NCBI GenBank assembly: GCA_945916045.1
Contig: CAMEGH010000005.1
Location: 1 to 14,737 of the forward strand
DNA: 14,737 bases
From: an uncultured Candidatus Saccharibacteria bacterium
GTDB lineage: Bacteria; Patescibacteriota; Saccharimonadia; Saccharimonadales; Saccharimonadaceae
Reading direction: 5' to 3'
Below, one piece after another: positions 1 through 6,322 of the stretch. Below the pieces are notes generated by a model, which saw only the letters and a list, made by a program, of their open reading frames with translations, was not told the origin of the DNA and made no database searches. The stretch's first letter is position 1. Each line of letters starts with the position of its first letter. The position numbers were made by a program, and so were the translations under genes.

Positions 1-189
1 CATGGCCTTGGATTGGACGTGCATGATTCGCTCGGTGCACCGCAAGAATTTGCGCCCAACATGGTACTAACGGTTGAACCGGGCATTTATATTCCCGAAG
101 AGGGGATTGGTGTGCGTATCGAAGATGACATTTTAATTACCGCAAACGGCCGCAAAAATCTCAGCGCGCAGATTCCAGTTGTGCTATAA
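1..189 (+). CDS. Xaa-Pro aminopeptidase (M24 family), C-terminal fragment
   Basis: Reading frame 1 is open from the first base to the TAA at 187-189 and gives the last 62 residues of a protein whose start lies outside the window. It carries the metal-site motifs of the M24 'pita-bread' metallopeptidases in order: HGLGLDVHD at the first residues, VEPGIYIP about residues 25-32, and GVRIEDD about 36-42. In this family the His of the first motif and the Glu of the second and third motifs bind two metal ions, and the enzyme removes N-terminal residues ahead of proline. The xPGIYIP and RIEDD pattern fits Xaa-Pro aminopeptidase/dipeptidase better than methionine aminopeptidase. The fragment is likely cytoplasmic. 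The next gene starts within 10 bases, and a -10 element lies across its stop codon. Confidence 0.9.
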   Translation, partial: HGLGLDVHDSLGAPQEFAPNMVLTVEPGIYIPEEGIGVRIEDDILITANGRKNLSAQIPVVL

Positions 190-190
190 T
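182..190 (+). promoter_or_regulatory. extended -10 promoter (TGC TATAAT) for the membrane protein gene
   Basis: TGCTATAAT at 182-190 is a perfect extended -10 and overlaps the stop codon of the upstream peptidase. Seven bases downstream of the hexamer lies 197, one base before the ATG at 198, so the transcript would be leaderless. No good -35 is visible, which is usual for extended -10 promoters. Readthrough from the upstream gene is also possible. Confidence 0.5.
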
Positions 191-197
191 CAGCGTG

Positions 198-590
198 ATG
201 ATGAAGCAACAATTTGCCGTTTTTGTTTTGCGCTGGATTCTCAATTCATTTGGGTTGTGGATTGCGGTGCGGCTTTTAGGCACGGATATTGCGACCGAAG
301 CGATTGACGCGAGTTACGGAATTTTCTTGCTGGCCGGGTTTATTTTCTCGATTCTTAATAGTATTGTGCGCCCGTTGATTGTGATTTTGTCGCTGCCGGC
401 AATCCTTTTAACGCTCGGGTTGTTTGTGTTTATTGTGAACGGATTTATGGTGTGGCTAACGCTGCAAATGACGCCACAGCTAGAAATGACGTTTTTGAAT
501 TCAATTTTTGCCGGAATGCTACTAAGTTTGATAAACTATATAGTAAGTGCAGCGCTTGAATTGAAGGCGCTAGAAAAAGAGGAGCGATAG
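198..590 (+). CDS. small integral membrane protein, phage holin IV-like (4 TM helices)
   Basis: This 130-residue, very hydrophobic protein has about four membrane segments, roughly residues 7-27, 38-55, 63-88 and 98-118. The stretch LNSIVRPLIVILSLPAILLTLG followed by FIVNGFMVW is typical of the PF04020 family (mycobacterial four-TM holin-like membrane proteins); the core part visible is NSIVRPLIVILSLP. These chromosomal proteins are common in actinobacteria and CPR genomes, are not phage genes, and have no proven function. Three possible starts lie together (GTG 195, ATG 198, ATG 201). I chose 198 because it sits where transcription from the -10 at 185-190 should begin; no Shine-Dalgarno is present. 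secG follows after 2 bases, so the two are probably cotranscribed. Confidence 0.8.
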   Translation: MMKQQFAVFVLRWILNSFGLWIAVRLLGTDIATEAIDASYGIFLLAGFIFSILNSIVRPLIVILSLPAILLTLGLFVFIVNGFMVWLTLQMTPQLEMTFLNSIFAGMLLSLINYIVSAALELKALEKEER

Positions 591-592
591 AA

Positions 593-823
593 ATGGATAC
601 AATTTTACAGGTAGTGACGGTGGGCTCGGCAATTTTGATGGTATTGGCGATTTTGCTGCAACAGCGCGGGGCGACACTTGGCGCGGGATTTGGTGCATCG
701 GGCGAACTTTATACAACGCGCCGTGGGCTCGACAAAAACCTTTTTGAATTCACGATTATTATGGCCGTGGTATTTGTTGTTTCGATCTTGGCAGGCATGT
801 TACTTCCATCGATTGGACTCTAG
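593..823 (+). CDS. secG: protein translocase subunit SecG
   Basis: This 76-residue protein has two membrane helices (about residues 4-24 and 51-72) joined by the conserved loop LLQQRGATLGAGFGASGELY then TTRRGLDKNLF, the hallmark of SecG. SecG joins SecY and SecE in the plasma-membrane channel and helps SecA-driven export of unfolded proteins. The length matches the family. A good ribosome site, GAGGAG at 579-584, precedes the ATG by 8 bases and overlaps the end of the upstream gene, so the gene is an internal member of an operon. The stop lies 3 bases before the start of the substrate-binding protein, which is itself a Sec client. Confidence 0.93.
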   Translation: MDTILQVVTVGSAILMVLAILLQQRGATLGAGFGASGELYTTRRGLDKNLFEFTIIMAVVFVVSILAGMLLPSIGL

Positions 824-826
824 TGT

Positions 827-2620
827 ATGGCGAAGTCTGGCGGATCTTGGAATCGTTTCGAATACGCGCGAATTCATAAGAAGATCGCCAGCTCTGCGCG
901 TGGCGTTGGGGTTGCTTCGACCAAGCATGCGCACGAATTTGTCGTGCAGCGCTGGAAAGATGCGCGCGAAGTGCGCAGTAGTATTGGCATTTGGCTGATT
1001 GCAGTGGGAATTTTGATTATTGCGGTGATTGCGCAATCTATTTTGGCACGCGGCGTGTATTCCGAAGCGTCGAGCATTCGCGGCGGTACGTACGCCGAAG
1101 GGCTGCATGGGCGGATTGATACGCTGAATCCGTTGTTTGCATCAACCCAGGCCGAGCAATCGGCGGGGCGTTTGTTGTTTTCGAGCTTATTTAATTACGA
1201 CGAATCAGGCGAATTGAGCGCCGATTTGGCAACCGGCTACAAAGTCAGCGAAGACGGCAAAACCTACACCGTCACCGTGCGCGACGACGCGTTGTGGCAC
1301 GACGGCAATCCGGTTACGGTGGATGACGTGATTTATACCGTAGAGCTCATGAAAGACGCGGCCACCGGTTCGCCGCTTGCCGCCAGCTGGAGCAATATCG
1401 AAGTCGAAAAAGCTAACGCCGAAAGCGTTGCTTTTACGCTGTCGTCGGCGTATGCGCCGTTTCCGCACGCGCTGACTTTTGCGGTGTTGCCAAGCCATAT
1501 TTTAAAGGGTGTGTCGCCGGGAATGTTGCGCGAACATTCGTTCAGTAGCGAGCCGGTCGGTAGCGGTCCGTTTACATTTAGGTTTATTCAGCAAGTACAA
1601 GGCGCCGAAACACACAGCGTGGCGCATCTTCGGCAAAATACGGCGTATTATGGCGGCGTGGTAAAGCTCGATCGTTTGCAATTGCACGCCTACGAAAGCA
1701 AAGAGAGTTTGGCTGAAGGGTTGCGCACGCATGCAATTAACGCGGCGAGCGGTATTGCGCTTGAATCGGTTCATTCGTTCGAAGATAACCGCCGTTTCCA
1801 CGTACAATCGTTGCCGGTGCGCGCGGGCGTGTACACGTTGCTAAACACAAAATCAGAGCTGCTAAAAGAGCGGGCGGTGCGAAAAGCGCTGCAGCTTGGC
1901 ACAAATGTTGATACCGCGCTCGAGGTATTGCCGTGGAAAACCAAGCGCCTTGACGGGCCGTTTATTGAAGGTCAGGTTGAAACGACGGCGCAAAAACCGG
2001 GCTATAATCTTGAAACGGCCAAAAAGTTGCTCGACGAAGCTGACTGGAAACTTGGCAGCGACAACGTGCGCACCAAAGACGGCACGCCGCTTGAAATACG
2101 CTTAGTGTATCTTAAAAATACCGATTACGAAGGTATCGCGAACGAGCTTGTGCGCCAGTGGGGCGAGCTTGGCGTGCGCGTGCAAACGCAGTCAATTGAC
2201 GCATCCGACCCATCGCAAAATTTTGTGGGATCGATTTTGCGCCCGCGTAATTTTGACGTATTGTTACACGAATTGACCATTGGTGCGGACCCGGATATTT
2301 ACGCCTATTGGCATTCGTCGCAGGCATCGGCGCGCGGGTTGAATTTTACCGGTTTTAGTGATGATATTGGTGACGACGCGCTGGCAAGTGCGCGGGCTTC
2401 GCGTGATGAATCGCTACGCAAAGCCAAATATGAGAGCTTTTTGGAGCGCTGGTACGCTGAAGCGCCGGCAATCGGCTTGTATCAATCGGCGGTGCCGTAT
2501 ATTACAACGGGGCGCGCAACCTCGGTTGATGGCGGGGCGACGTATGTTTCTGAAACGGATCGCTATAGAAATGTGGTTGATTGGACGGTGCGTAGCGGAA
2601 TGGTATTTAAGACGCCGTAA
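827..2620 (+). CDS. peptide ABC transporter substrate-binding protein (family 5), membrane-anchored
   Basis: This 597-residue protein belongs to solute-binding family 5 (SBP_bac_5, OppA/DppA-like), which captures oligopeptides outside the cell for an ABC importer. It shows the usual N-lobe pattern: IDTLNPLF about residues 97-104, the LFNYDESGELSADLATGYKVS region about 121-141, WHDGNPVTVDDVIYTVE at 157-173, and EPVGSGPF about 242-249. Unlike classic OppA it has no lipobox. A basic, soluble tail of about 50 residues precedes a single helix at about 53-73, so it is predicted as an anchored protein with the tail inside and the binding domain outside. The ATG at 827 lies 3 bases after secG and has only a weak ribosome site, suggesting translational coupling. 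No permease or ATPase genes are in view, so the importer must be encoded elsewhere. Confidence 0.9.
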   Translation: MAKSGGSWNRFEYARIHKKIASSARGVGVASTKHAHEFVVQRWKDAREVRSSIGIWLIAVGILIIAVIAQSILARGVYSEASSIRGGTYAEGLHGRIDTLNPLFASTQAEQSAGRLLFSSLFNYDESGELSADLATGYKVSEDGKTYTVTVRDDALWHDGNPVTVDDVIYTVELMKDAATGSPLAASWSNIEVEKANAESVAFTLSSAYAPFPHALTFAVLPSHILKGVSPGMLREHSFSSEPVGSGPFTFRFIQQVQGAETHSVAHLRQNTAYYGGVVKLDRLQLHAYESKESLAEGLRTHAINAASGIALESVHSFEDNRRFHVQSLPVRAGVYTLLNTKSELLKERAVRKALQLGTNVDTALEVLPWKTKRLDGPFIEGQVETTAQKPGYNLETAKKLLDEADWKLGSDNVRTKDGTPLEIRLVYLKNTDYEGIANELVRQWGELGVRVQTQSIDASDPSQNFVGSILRPRNFDVLLHELTIGADPDIYAYWHSSQASARGLNFTGFSDDIGDDALASARASRDESLRKAKYESFLERWYAEAPAIGLYQSAVPYITTGRATSVDGGATYVSETDRYRNVVDWTVRSGMVFKTP

Positions 2621-2651
2621 TTTTCTGAGACGGTTGTCGCAGAGTGAATAT

Positions 2652-2680
2652 TTGCTTATAACGCAAAAGCGTATTATAAT
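2652..2680 (+). promoter_or_regulatory. sigma-70-type promoter for the 58-aa basic protein
   Basis: TTGCTT (2652-2657) and TATAAT (2675-2680) are 17 bases apart, a near-ideal housekeeping promoter. Transcription should start near 2687, leaving a 30-base leader with a Shine-Dalgarno. Confidence 0.65.
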
Positions 2681-2716
2681 ATATCTGTCCGCACAATAGC
2701 AACGAGAGGTACGATC

Positions 2717-2893
2717 ATGCCACGCAAAAACAGCAAAGCTCGACCTGTCTTACGGCAAAATCGGCACACCGAGCAACGGCTCAAGAAGTTGGAAGGGATT
2801 TTGAAGGCAGAATGGGCAAGGCGCTCAAGGCTCGGATCCCGGTTTGAGCACAAGCGCCCACGAGGCACCGCTCCGCCGCAATTTGGCCGGTAA
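2717..2893 (+). CDS. small basic protein, 58 aa, unknown function
   Basis: The ATG at 2717 follows AGAGG (2705-2709) at a good distance and opens a 58-codon frame ending in TAA at 2891. The product has 12 Arg and 6 Lys against 4 Glu, starts MPRKNSKARP and ends in APPQFGR. A central helix-like part (EQRLKKLEGILKAEWARRSR, residues 19-38) is amphipathic and charged. I do not recognise a family. The composition resembles small ribosome-associated or nucleic-acid-binding proteins, but that is only a guess from charge. Its own strong promoter and a strong terminator directly after the stop argue that it is an independent, well-expressed transcription unit and not a chance frame. It could alternatively be the coding part of a dual-function small RNA. 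Confidence 0.6.
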   Translation: MPRKNSKARPVLRQNRHTEQRLKKLEGILKAEWARRSRLGSRFEHKRPRGTAPPQFGR

Positions 2894-2904
2894 TTTGTAC
2901 GGAT

Positions 2905-2937
2905 AACCCCCCGATTTTCGGGGGTTTATTCTTTTTT
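2905..2937 (+). terminator. intrinsic terminator after the 58-aa gene
   Basis: CCCCCGA (2908-2914) and TCGGGGG (2918-2924) form a 7-bp stem with a 3-base loop, followed by TTTATTCTTTTTT. It lies 12 bases after the stop codon and separates this unit from the copper operon. Confidence 0.85.
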
Positions 2938-2986
2938 AGCTGTGTGTGCGAGGGTGCTTGTTGGCACTTTTTGTGATGGAGTTGAC

Positions 2987-3016
2987 TTGACAGAAAATAC
3001 CCCCAGGGGGTATCAT
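2987..3016 (+). promoter_or_regulatory. csoR-copper operon promoter
   Basis: TTGACA (2987-2992) and TATCAT (3011-3016) are 18 bases apart. Seven bases after the -10 comes 3023, the A of the csoR ATG, so the operon mRNA is predicted to be leaderless. The CsoR palindrome fills the spacer and enters the -10, so bound repressor would block RNA polymerase. Confidence 0.75.
2997..3013 (+). promoter_or_regulatory. CsoR operator, perfect 17-bp palindrome
   Basis: ATACCCCCAGGGGGTAT is a perfect inverted repeat (8+1+8) centred on A3005. It matches the G/C-tract type of operator known for CsoR/RcnR-family repressors (TACCCC-N-GGGGTA). Its position inside the promoter of csoR implies autoregulation and control of the whole copper operon. 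Confidence 0.88.
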
Positions 3017-3022
3017 ACACGC

Positions 3023-3292
3023 ATGAAGCAAGCCTACAAAGACAAAGCCACCCGCCGCCTCAAAATAATCGAAGGCCAGGTGCGGGGGCTGCAAAAAATG
3101 ATTGAAGATGACACGTATTGTATCGACATTATCACCCAAGCCTCGGCGATTAAAGAGGCGCTTTCGGGGGTAGAAGACCTGCTGCTCGAAAACCACTTGA
3201 GCACGCACGTGATACAACAAGTGAAGAGTGGCGAAGAGGAAAAAGCGACCGATGAAATCCTTAAAGTCTACAAACTAAAGCGAAAGAAATAG
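3023..3292 (+). CDS. csoR: CsoR/RcnR-family metal-sensing repressor
   Basis: This 89-residue all-helical protein has the family core RRLKIIEGQVRGLQKMIEDDTYCIDIITQ, beginning at residue 11. It is a tetrameric DNA-binding repressor that releases its operator when it binds metal. The sensing positions read C33, H58 and H62 (NHLSTHV), that is C-H-H, whereas the best known CsoR has C-H-C. C-H-H is also known from Thermus CsoR, and RcnR (Ni/Co) uses Cys-His-His plus an N-terminal His, which is absent here. Neighbouring copper genes and the operator support copper sensing. I chose the ATG at 3023 because the longer frame from 2942 would run through the promoter and operator. The ATG lies at the predicted transcription start. 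Confidence 0.9.
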   Translation: MKQAYKDKATRRLKIIEGQVRGLQKMIEDDTYCIDIITQASAIKEALSGVEDLLLENHLSTHVIQQVKSGEEEKATDEILKVYKLKRKK

Positions 3293-3300
3293 AGGGAAGT

Positions 3301-3675
3301 ATGGAAAACAGTTTAGTTATCATTGGCGCGGCATTGCTCATTGGGCTTATCGTGTGGTGGTTTTTTGGTAAGCGAGAATCTAGCGAAACGGAGGCAAATA
3401 TGTCTGGCACAGACAACCAAGAAGTAACGGTAACCGTAAACGGCGGCTACACACCAAACACTGTCGTATTCAAGCAAGGCGTGCCAGCACAAATTGTGTT
3501 TGACCGCAAAGACCCGTCGGGCTGTTTTTCGCACGTTGTCTTCCCAGATTTTGGTATCAACGAAGAATTGCCAGTCAACGAGCAATATCCGATCGAAATT
3601 GATACGAGCAAAGCTGGCGAGTACCAGTACGCCTGTGGTATGAACATGTTCCACGGAAAGGTGGTGATTAAATAA
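3301..3675 (+). CDS. membrane-tethered cupredoxin-domain protein
   Basis: This 124-residue protein has one N-terminal helix (residues 5-22) followed by a linker and a cupredoxin-like beta domain (about 40-124). Likely copper ligands are C75 and H78 in SGCFSHVVFPDFG, and C112, M114/M116 and H118 in YACGMNMFHGKVV. The same domain is found beside CopA in many Firmicutes and is thought to bind copper and pass it to, or receive it from, the pump. The residues before the helix carry no positive charge, while GKR follows it, so the positive-inside rule favours a cytoplasm-facing domain. The opposite topology cannot be excluded. The start has AGAGGGA at 3291-3297. The stop overlaps the copA start as TAATG. 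Confidence 0.85.
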   Translation: MENSLVIIGAALLIGLIVWWFFGKRESSETEANMSGTDNQEVTVTVNGGYTPNTVVFKQGVPAQIVFDRKDPSGCFSHVVFPDFGINEELPVNEQYPIEIDTSKAGEYQYACGMNMFHGKVVIK

Positions 3676-5597
3676 TGACGACTAAGCAACGCTTTATATT
3701 TTCGGCGATTGTTTCGGCACCGATGCTGATCGAGATGGTGACGCGGCCGCTACTCGGCATCGGCCTGCCTGGGCACGCCTGGACGATGTTTTTGCTCACA
3801 ACGGCCGTTATGGCGGTGGCAGCCTGGCCGTTCATCCGCACGGCATGGGCGGCGTTCAAAAATCATAGTGCCAATATGGACACGCTGATTGCGATTGGTA
3901 CAAGTACGGCGTATGTGTATAGCATCTACGCCATGCTCAACCATCGGCCAGTGTTTTTTGAAGTGGCGGCGTTTGTAATAACGTTTATTTTGCTGGGACA
4001 GGTACTCGAGGAGACTATGAAAGGTCGCGCCAATAGCGCAATTGAAAAACTACTTGGTTTACAGGCAAAAGATGCCGAAGTCATGAGAAGGGGTAAGCTG
4101 GTTCGCGTGCCGCTCTCCGAGGTTGTCGTTGGTGACATTCTGCGCGTTAAGCCAGGGCAAAAAATCGCAGTTGACGGTGTGATTACGGAGGGTTCATCGA
4201 CGATTGACGAAGCGGTGGTGACGGGCGAAAGTATGCCGGTCACGAAAAAGGCTGGCGACGGAGTTATCGGCTCGACCATTAACAAAACTGGCACGTTTAT
4301 GTTCAAGGCTACGAAAGTCGGCAGCGATACACTGCTGGCGCAAATTGTTGATATGGTCAAGCGCGCTCAAGTCAGCCGCGCGCCGATCCAAAAGACGGTT
4401 GATAAAATATCTCATATCTTCGTGCCTGTCGTACTCATCGTCGCCGTGCTGACGTTTGTTGTATGGTCAGTGGTCTTCGGCGCAGATATTGTGGCAGCGC
4501 TGATGTATGCTGTTGCCGTGCTGATTATCGCCTGTCCCTGTGCGCTGGGGCTAGCGACGCCAACCGCGCTGATGGTTGGCACAGGTCGTGGTGCAAAACT
4601 CGGTATACTCATCAAAAGCGGCGAAGTGCTTGAGGCGGCCAATGATATTCAGACAGTTGTATTCGACAAAACTGGTACGATTACGCTCGGCAAGCCTGTC
4701 GTCACTGATGTTGTCGGTGACAAAAAGACGGTGCTAGAACTGGCTGCTGCGCTCGAACACTCGTCGGAGCATCCACTGGCCGCGGCTATCTTAGAAAAAG
4801 CCGAGAGTCTTGGTATCAAGGCTAAAGCGGTAACAAAGTTTACGGCTATTGAGGGTAAAGGTGTCACGGCGCTTGTCGCTGGCAAGCAGGCTTTCATTGG
4901 CAATACGAAGCTGCTTGATACAAACCTTGATACGAAGCTAGAAAAAGAAATGCAACGCCTGCAGGACGAGGCGAAGACAGTTGTCATCGTTGGTAGTGAC
5001 AACAAAGCCGTCGGCCTCATCGCCATTCAAGACGCACCAAAAGAAACGTCAGCTGCGGCGATCGCCGCCCTTAAAAAACGCGGCCTGCGCACCGTCATGA
5101 TTACAGGCGACAACGAGCGAGTCGCACGAGCAATTGCCGACCACGTTGGTATCGACGAAGTCATCGCCGAAGTGCTACCAAGCGATAAGGCCGACCATGT
5201 GAAATCGCTACAGCAGCACGGCAAGGTGGCGTTTGTTGGTGATGGCATCAACGACGCACCAGCCCTCGCGGCCGCTAACCTCGGTATCGCCATGGGTTCA
5301 GGCACTGATATTGCGATCGAGTCTGGCGGGATTGTGCTGGTGAAGAGCAATCTACAAGACGTCGTAACATCGCTCGCACTCAGCCAAAAAACCTTTGGTC
5401 GCATCAAGATCAATCTGTTTTGGGCGTTCATTTACAATGTCATCGGCATACCGATTGCTGCTGGCATGTTCGTTTGGGCAGGGCTGACGCTTAGCCCTGA
5501 GCTGGCAGGCCTCGCTATGGCGTTTAGTTCAGTATCAGTGGTGATTAGCTCGCTACTGCTCAGTAGAACACGGTTAACGCCGCGACATATTACATAA
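3675..5597 (+). CDS. copA: copper-translocating P1B-type ATPase (CopA), no HMA domain
   Basis: This 640-residue P1B ATPase exports Cu(I) across the plasma membrane using ATP. All key elements are present: TGES (183-186, actuator), the CPC metal site in the membrane (287-289) within IIACPCALGLATPTALMVG, the phosphorylated Asp in DKTGT (D331), the HP motif EHP (365-367), TGDN (477-480), GDGINDAP (522-529), YN (587-588) and MAFSS (615-619) in the last helices. The CPC, YN and MxxSS set marks the Cu(I) subclass. The protein starts directly with membrane helices; the N-terminal CxxC heavy-metal domain common in CopA is absent, which may be compensated by the cupredoxin encoded just upstream. Its ATG overlaps the previous stop by one base, indicating coupled translation. 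Confidence 0.95.
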   Translation: MTTKQRFIFSAIVSAPMLIEMVTRPLLGIGLPGHAWTMFLLTTAVMAVAAWPFIRTAWAAFKNHSANMDTLIAIGTSTAYVYSIYAMLNHRPVFFEVAAFVITFILLGQVLEETMKGRANSAIEKLLGLQAKDAEVMRRGKLVRVPLSEVVVGDILRVKPGQKIAVDGVITEGSSTIDEAVVTGESMPVTKKAGDGVIGSTINKTGTFMFKATKVGSDTLLAQIVDMVKRAQVSRAPIQKTVDKISHIFVPVVLIVAVLTFVVWSVVFGADIVAALMYAVAVLIIACPCALGLATPTALMVGTGRGAKLGILIKSGEVLEAANDIQTVVFDKTGTITLGKPVVTDVVGDKKTVLELAAALEHSSEHPLAAAILEKAESLGIKAKAVTKFTAIEGKGVTALVAGKQAFIGNTKLLDTNLDTKLEKEMQRLQDEAKTVVIVGSDNKAVGLIAIQDAPKETSAAAIAALKKRGLRTVMITGDNERVARAIADHVGIDEVIAEVLPSDKADHVKSLQQHGKVAFVGDGINDAPALAAANLGIAMGSGTDIAIESGGIVLVKSNLQDVVTSLALSQKTFGRIKINLFWAFIYNVIGIPIAAGMFVWAGLTLSPELAGLAMAFSSVSVVISSLLLSRTRLTPRHIT

Positions 5598-5610
5598 CAG
5601 GAGGTACCAT

Positions 5611-5955
5611 ATGGCACTTTACAATATATCAACCAAGCAGGAATTCAAAGAAAAAGTTCTCGACAACTCCAAGCTCGTTCTCGTCGACTTTTGGGCGAGC
5701 TGGTGTCCGCCATGCGTCGCCATGACGCCGCATCTCGAGGCTATCGGCAAGGACCTCGACAGCATCGCCGATGTCGTCAAAATAGATATCGAAGACCGAC
5801 CCGACACCGTCGAGGCGCAAATGCTTGCCGCTGAATATGGCGTCCGGAGCATTCCGAATATGCCAGTGTTTGCCAATGGCAGGGAGGTCAAACGACTCGT
5901 CGGGCTGACGCCAAAGGCACAACTTGCTAAGATGCTCATCGATCTAACGCAATAG
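5611..5955 (+). CDS. trxA: thioredoxin (CPPC active site)
   Basis: This 114-residue protein has a single thioredoxin fold with FWASWCPPC (C32, C35) and the following cis-proline region VRSIPNMP (P82). It reduces disulfides in cytoplasmic proteins, with electrons normally from thioredoxin reductase. The usual active site is CGPC; here the second position is Pro (CPPC), which in other proteins shifts redox potential, so exact function is uncertain. No signal peptide is visible, so it is cytoplasmic. A strong AGGAGG (5599-5604) precedes the start, 13 bases after copA, making it the last gene of the copper operon. A role in protecting or regenerating thiols during copper stress is an inference from position. 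Codons favour C-ending forms (GTC, ATC, CTC) more than in surrounding genes. Confidence 0.9.
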   Translation: MALYNISTKQEFKEKVLDNSKLVLVDFWASWCPPCVAMTPHLEAIGKDLDSIADVVKIDIEDRPDTVEAQMLAAEYGVRSIPNMPVFANGREVKRLVGLTPKAQLAKMLIDLTQ

Positions 5956-6137
5956 GTACTTCTCTTTTGAAATTCCAAAGGTGAAACTTCATTTTTTGGA
6001 TGAATCTCTGGCGCTATCTTGCAGTGCTATAGCTAAGTTTTTCGTGGTATGTCGTGTAATACTCTACCCGCTGATCTATATGGGCCGTATATAAAAATCA
6101 GGCCAATTTGACCTGATTTAAACAATATGTTCTAATA
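5956..6137. other. intergenic stretch between copper operon and tRNA-Leu
   Basis: These 182 bases hold no convincing ORF. The only structure I see is the hairpin near 6095-6119, described separately. It could also end the copper operon from the left, although its T-tract on the + strand is poor. Confidence 0.5.
6090..6119 (-). terminator. intrinsic terminator of tRNA-Leu
   Basis: On the minus strand AAATCAGG (6119-6112) and CCTGATTT (6102-6095) form an 8-bp stem with a 9-base loop, followed by TTATAT. It begins 18 bases after the 3' end of the tRNA gene. Confidence 0.7.
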
Positions 6138-6224
6138 TGGTGCGGACGAGAGGACTTGAACCTCCACGGCCTTGCGGCCACTAGCCCCTCAAGCTAGCGC
6201 GTCTACCAATTCCGCCACGTCCGC
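6138..6224 (-). tRNA. tRNA-Leu (anticodon GAG)
   Basis: The reverse strand folds as an 87-base tRNA with an encoded CCA end. The acceptor stem pairs GCGGACG with CGTCCGC. The anticodon stem CTAGC/GCTAG encloses the loop TTGAGGG with anticodon GAG. A long variable arm with the hairpin GGCCGCAAGGCC is present, and the T arm carries GGTTCAAGTCC. The D loop has the class II pattern AATTGGTAGACGC. The large variable arm and GAG identify leucine (CUC/CUU codons). The encoded CCA means no CCA addition is needed at maturation. Confidence 0.96.
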
Positions 6225-6252
6225 GCGAAGGGAGAACACTATTTCATCGCCT

Positions 6253-6258
6253 AGTATA
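6253..6258 (-). promoter_or_regulatory. -10 element for tRNA-Leu
   Basis: On the minus strand TATACT preceded by TGT makes an extended -10. The 5' end of the tRNA is 29 bases downstream, leaving a short leader to be trimmed. No clear -35 is visible. Confidence 0.5.
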
Positions 6259-6306
6259 ACAGAATTTGCGGGGCTTTGCTAGTAATTTTTGCGCGCCAAA
6301 CATAAG

Positions 6307-6315
6307 TGGTATAAT
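6307..6315 (+). promoter_or_regulatory. extended -10 (TGG TATAAT) of the serine hydrolase gene
   Basis: A perfect TATAAT with an upstream TG. Transcription should start at about 6322-6323, which is the ATG of the gene, so the mRNA is predicted to be leaderless. Confidence 0.6.
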
Positions 6316-6322
6316 GGAAGGG

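Noticed and set aside
198..590. Phage origin suggested by the holin-like family name
   Set aside because: No other phage genes occur nearby; this family is a common chromosomal membrane protein.
2942..3022. Longer N-terminus for CsoR
   Set aside because: It would translate across the -35, the operator and the -10, and adds residues not found in the family.
6085..6140. tRNA-linked attachment site or integration scar next to tRNA-Leu
   Set aside because: No direct repeat of the tRNA end and no integrase seen in the window; only a terminator hairpin is present.
6266..6322. Longer N-terminus for the serine hydrolase (starts at 6266 or 6314)
   Set aside because: The TATAAT at 6310-6315 overlaps these starts, and the basic N-terminus plus helix from 6323 is a normal membrane anchor.
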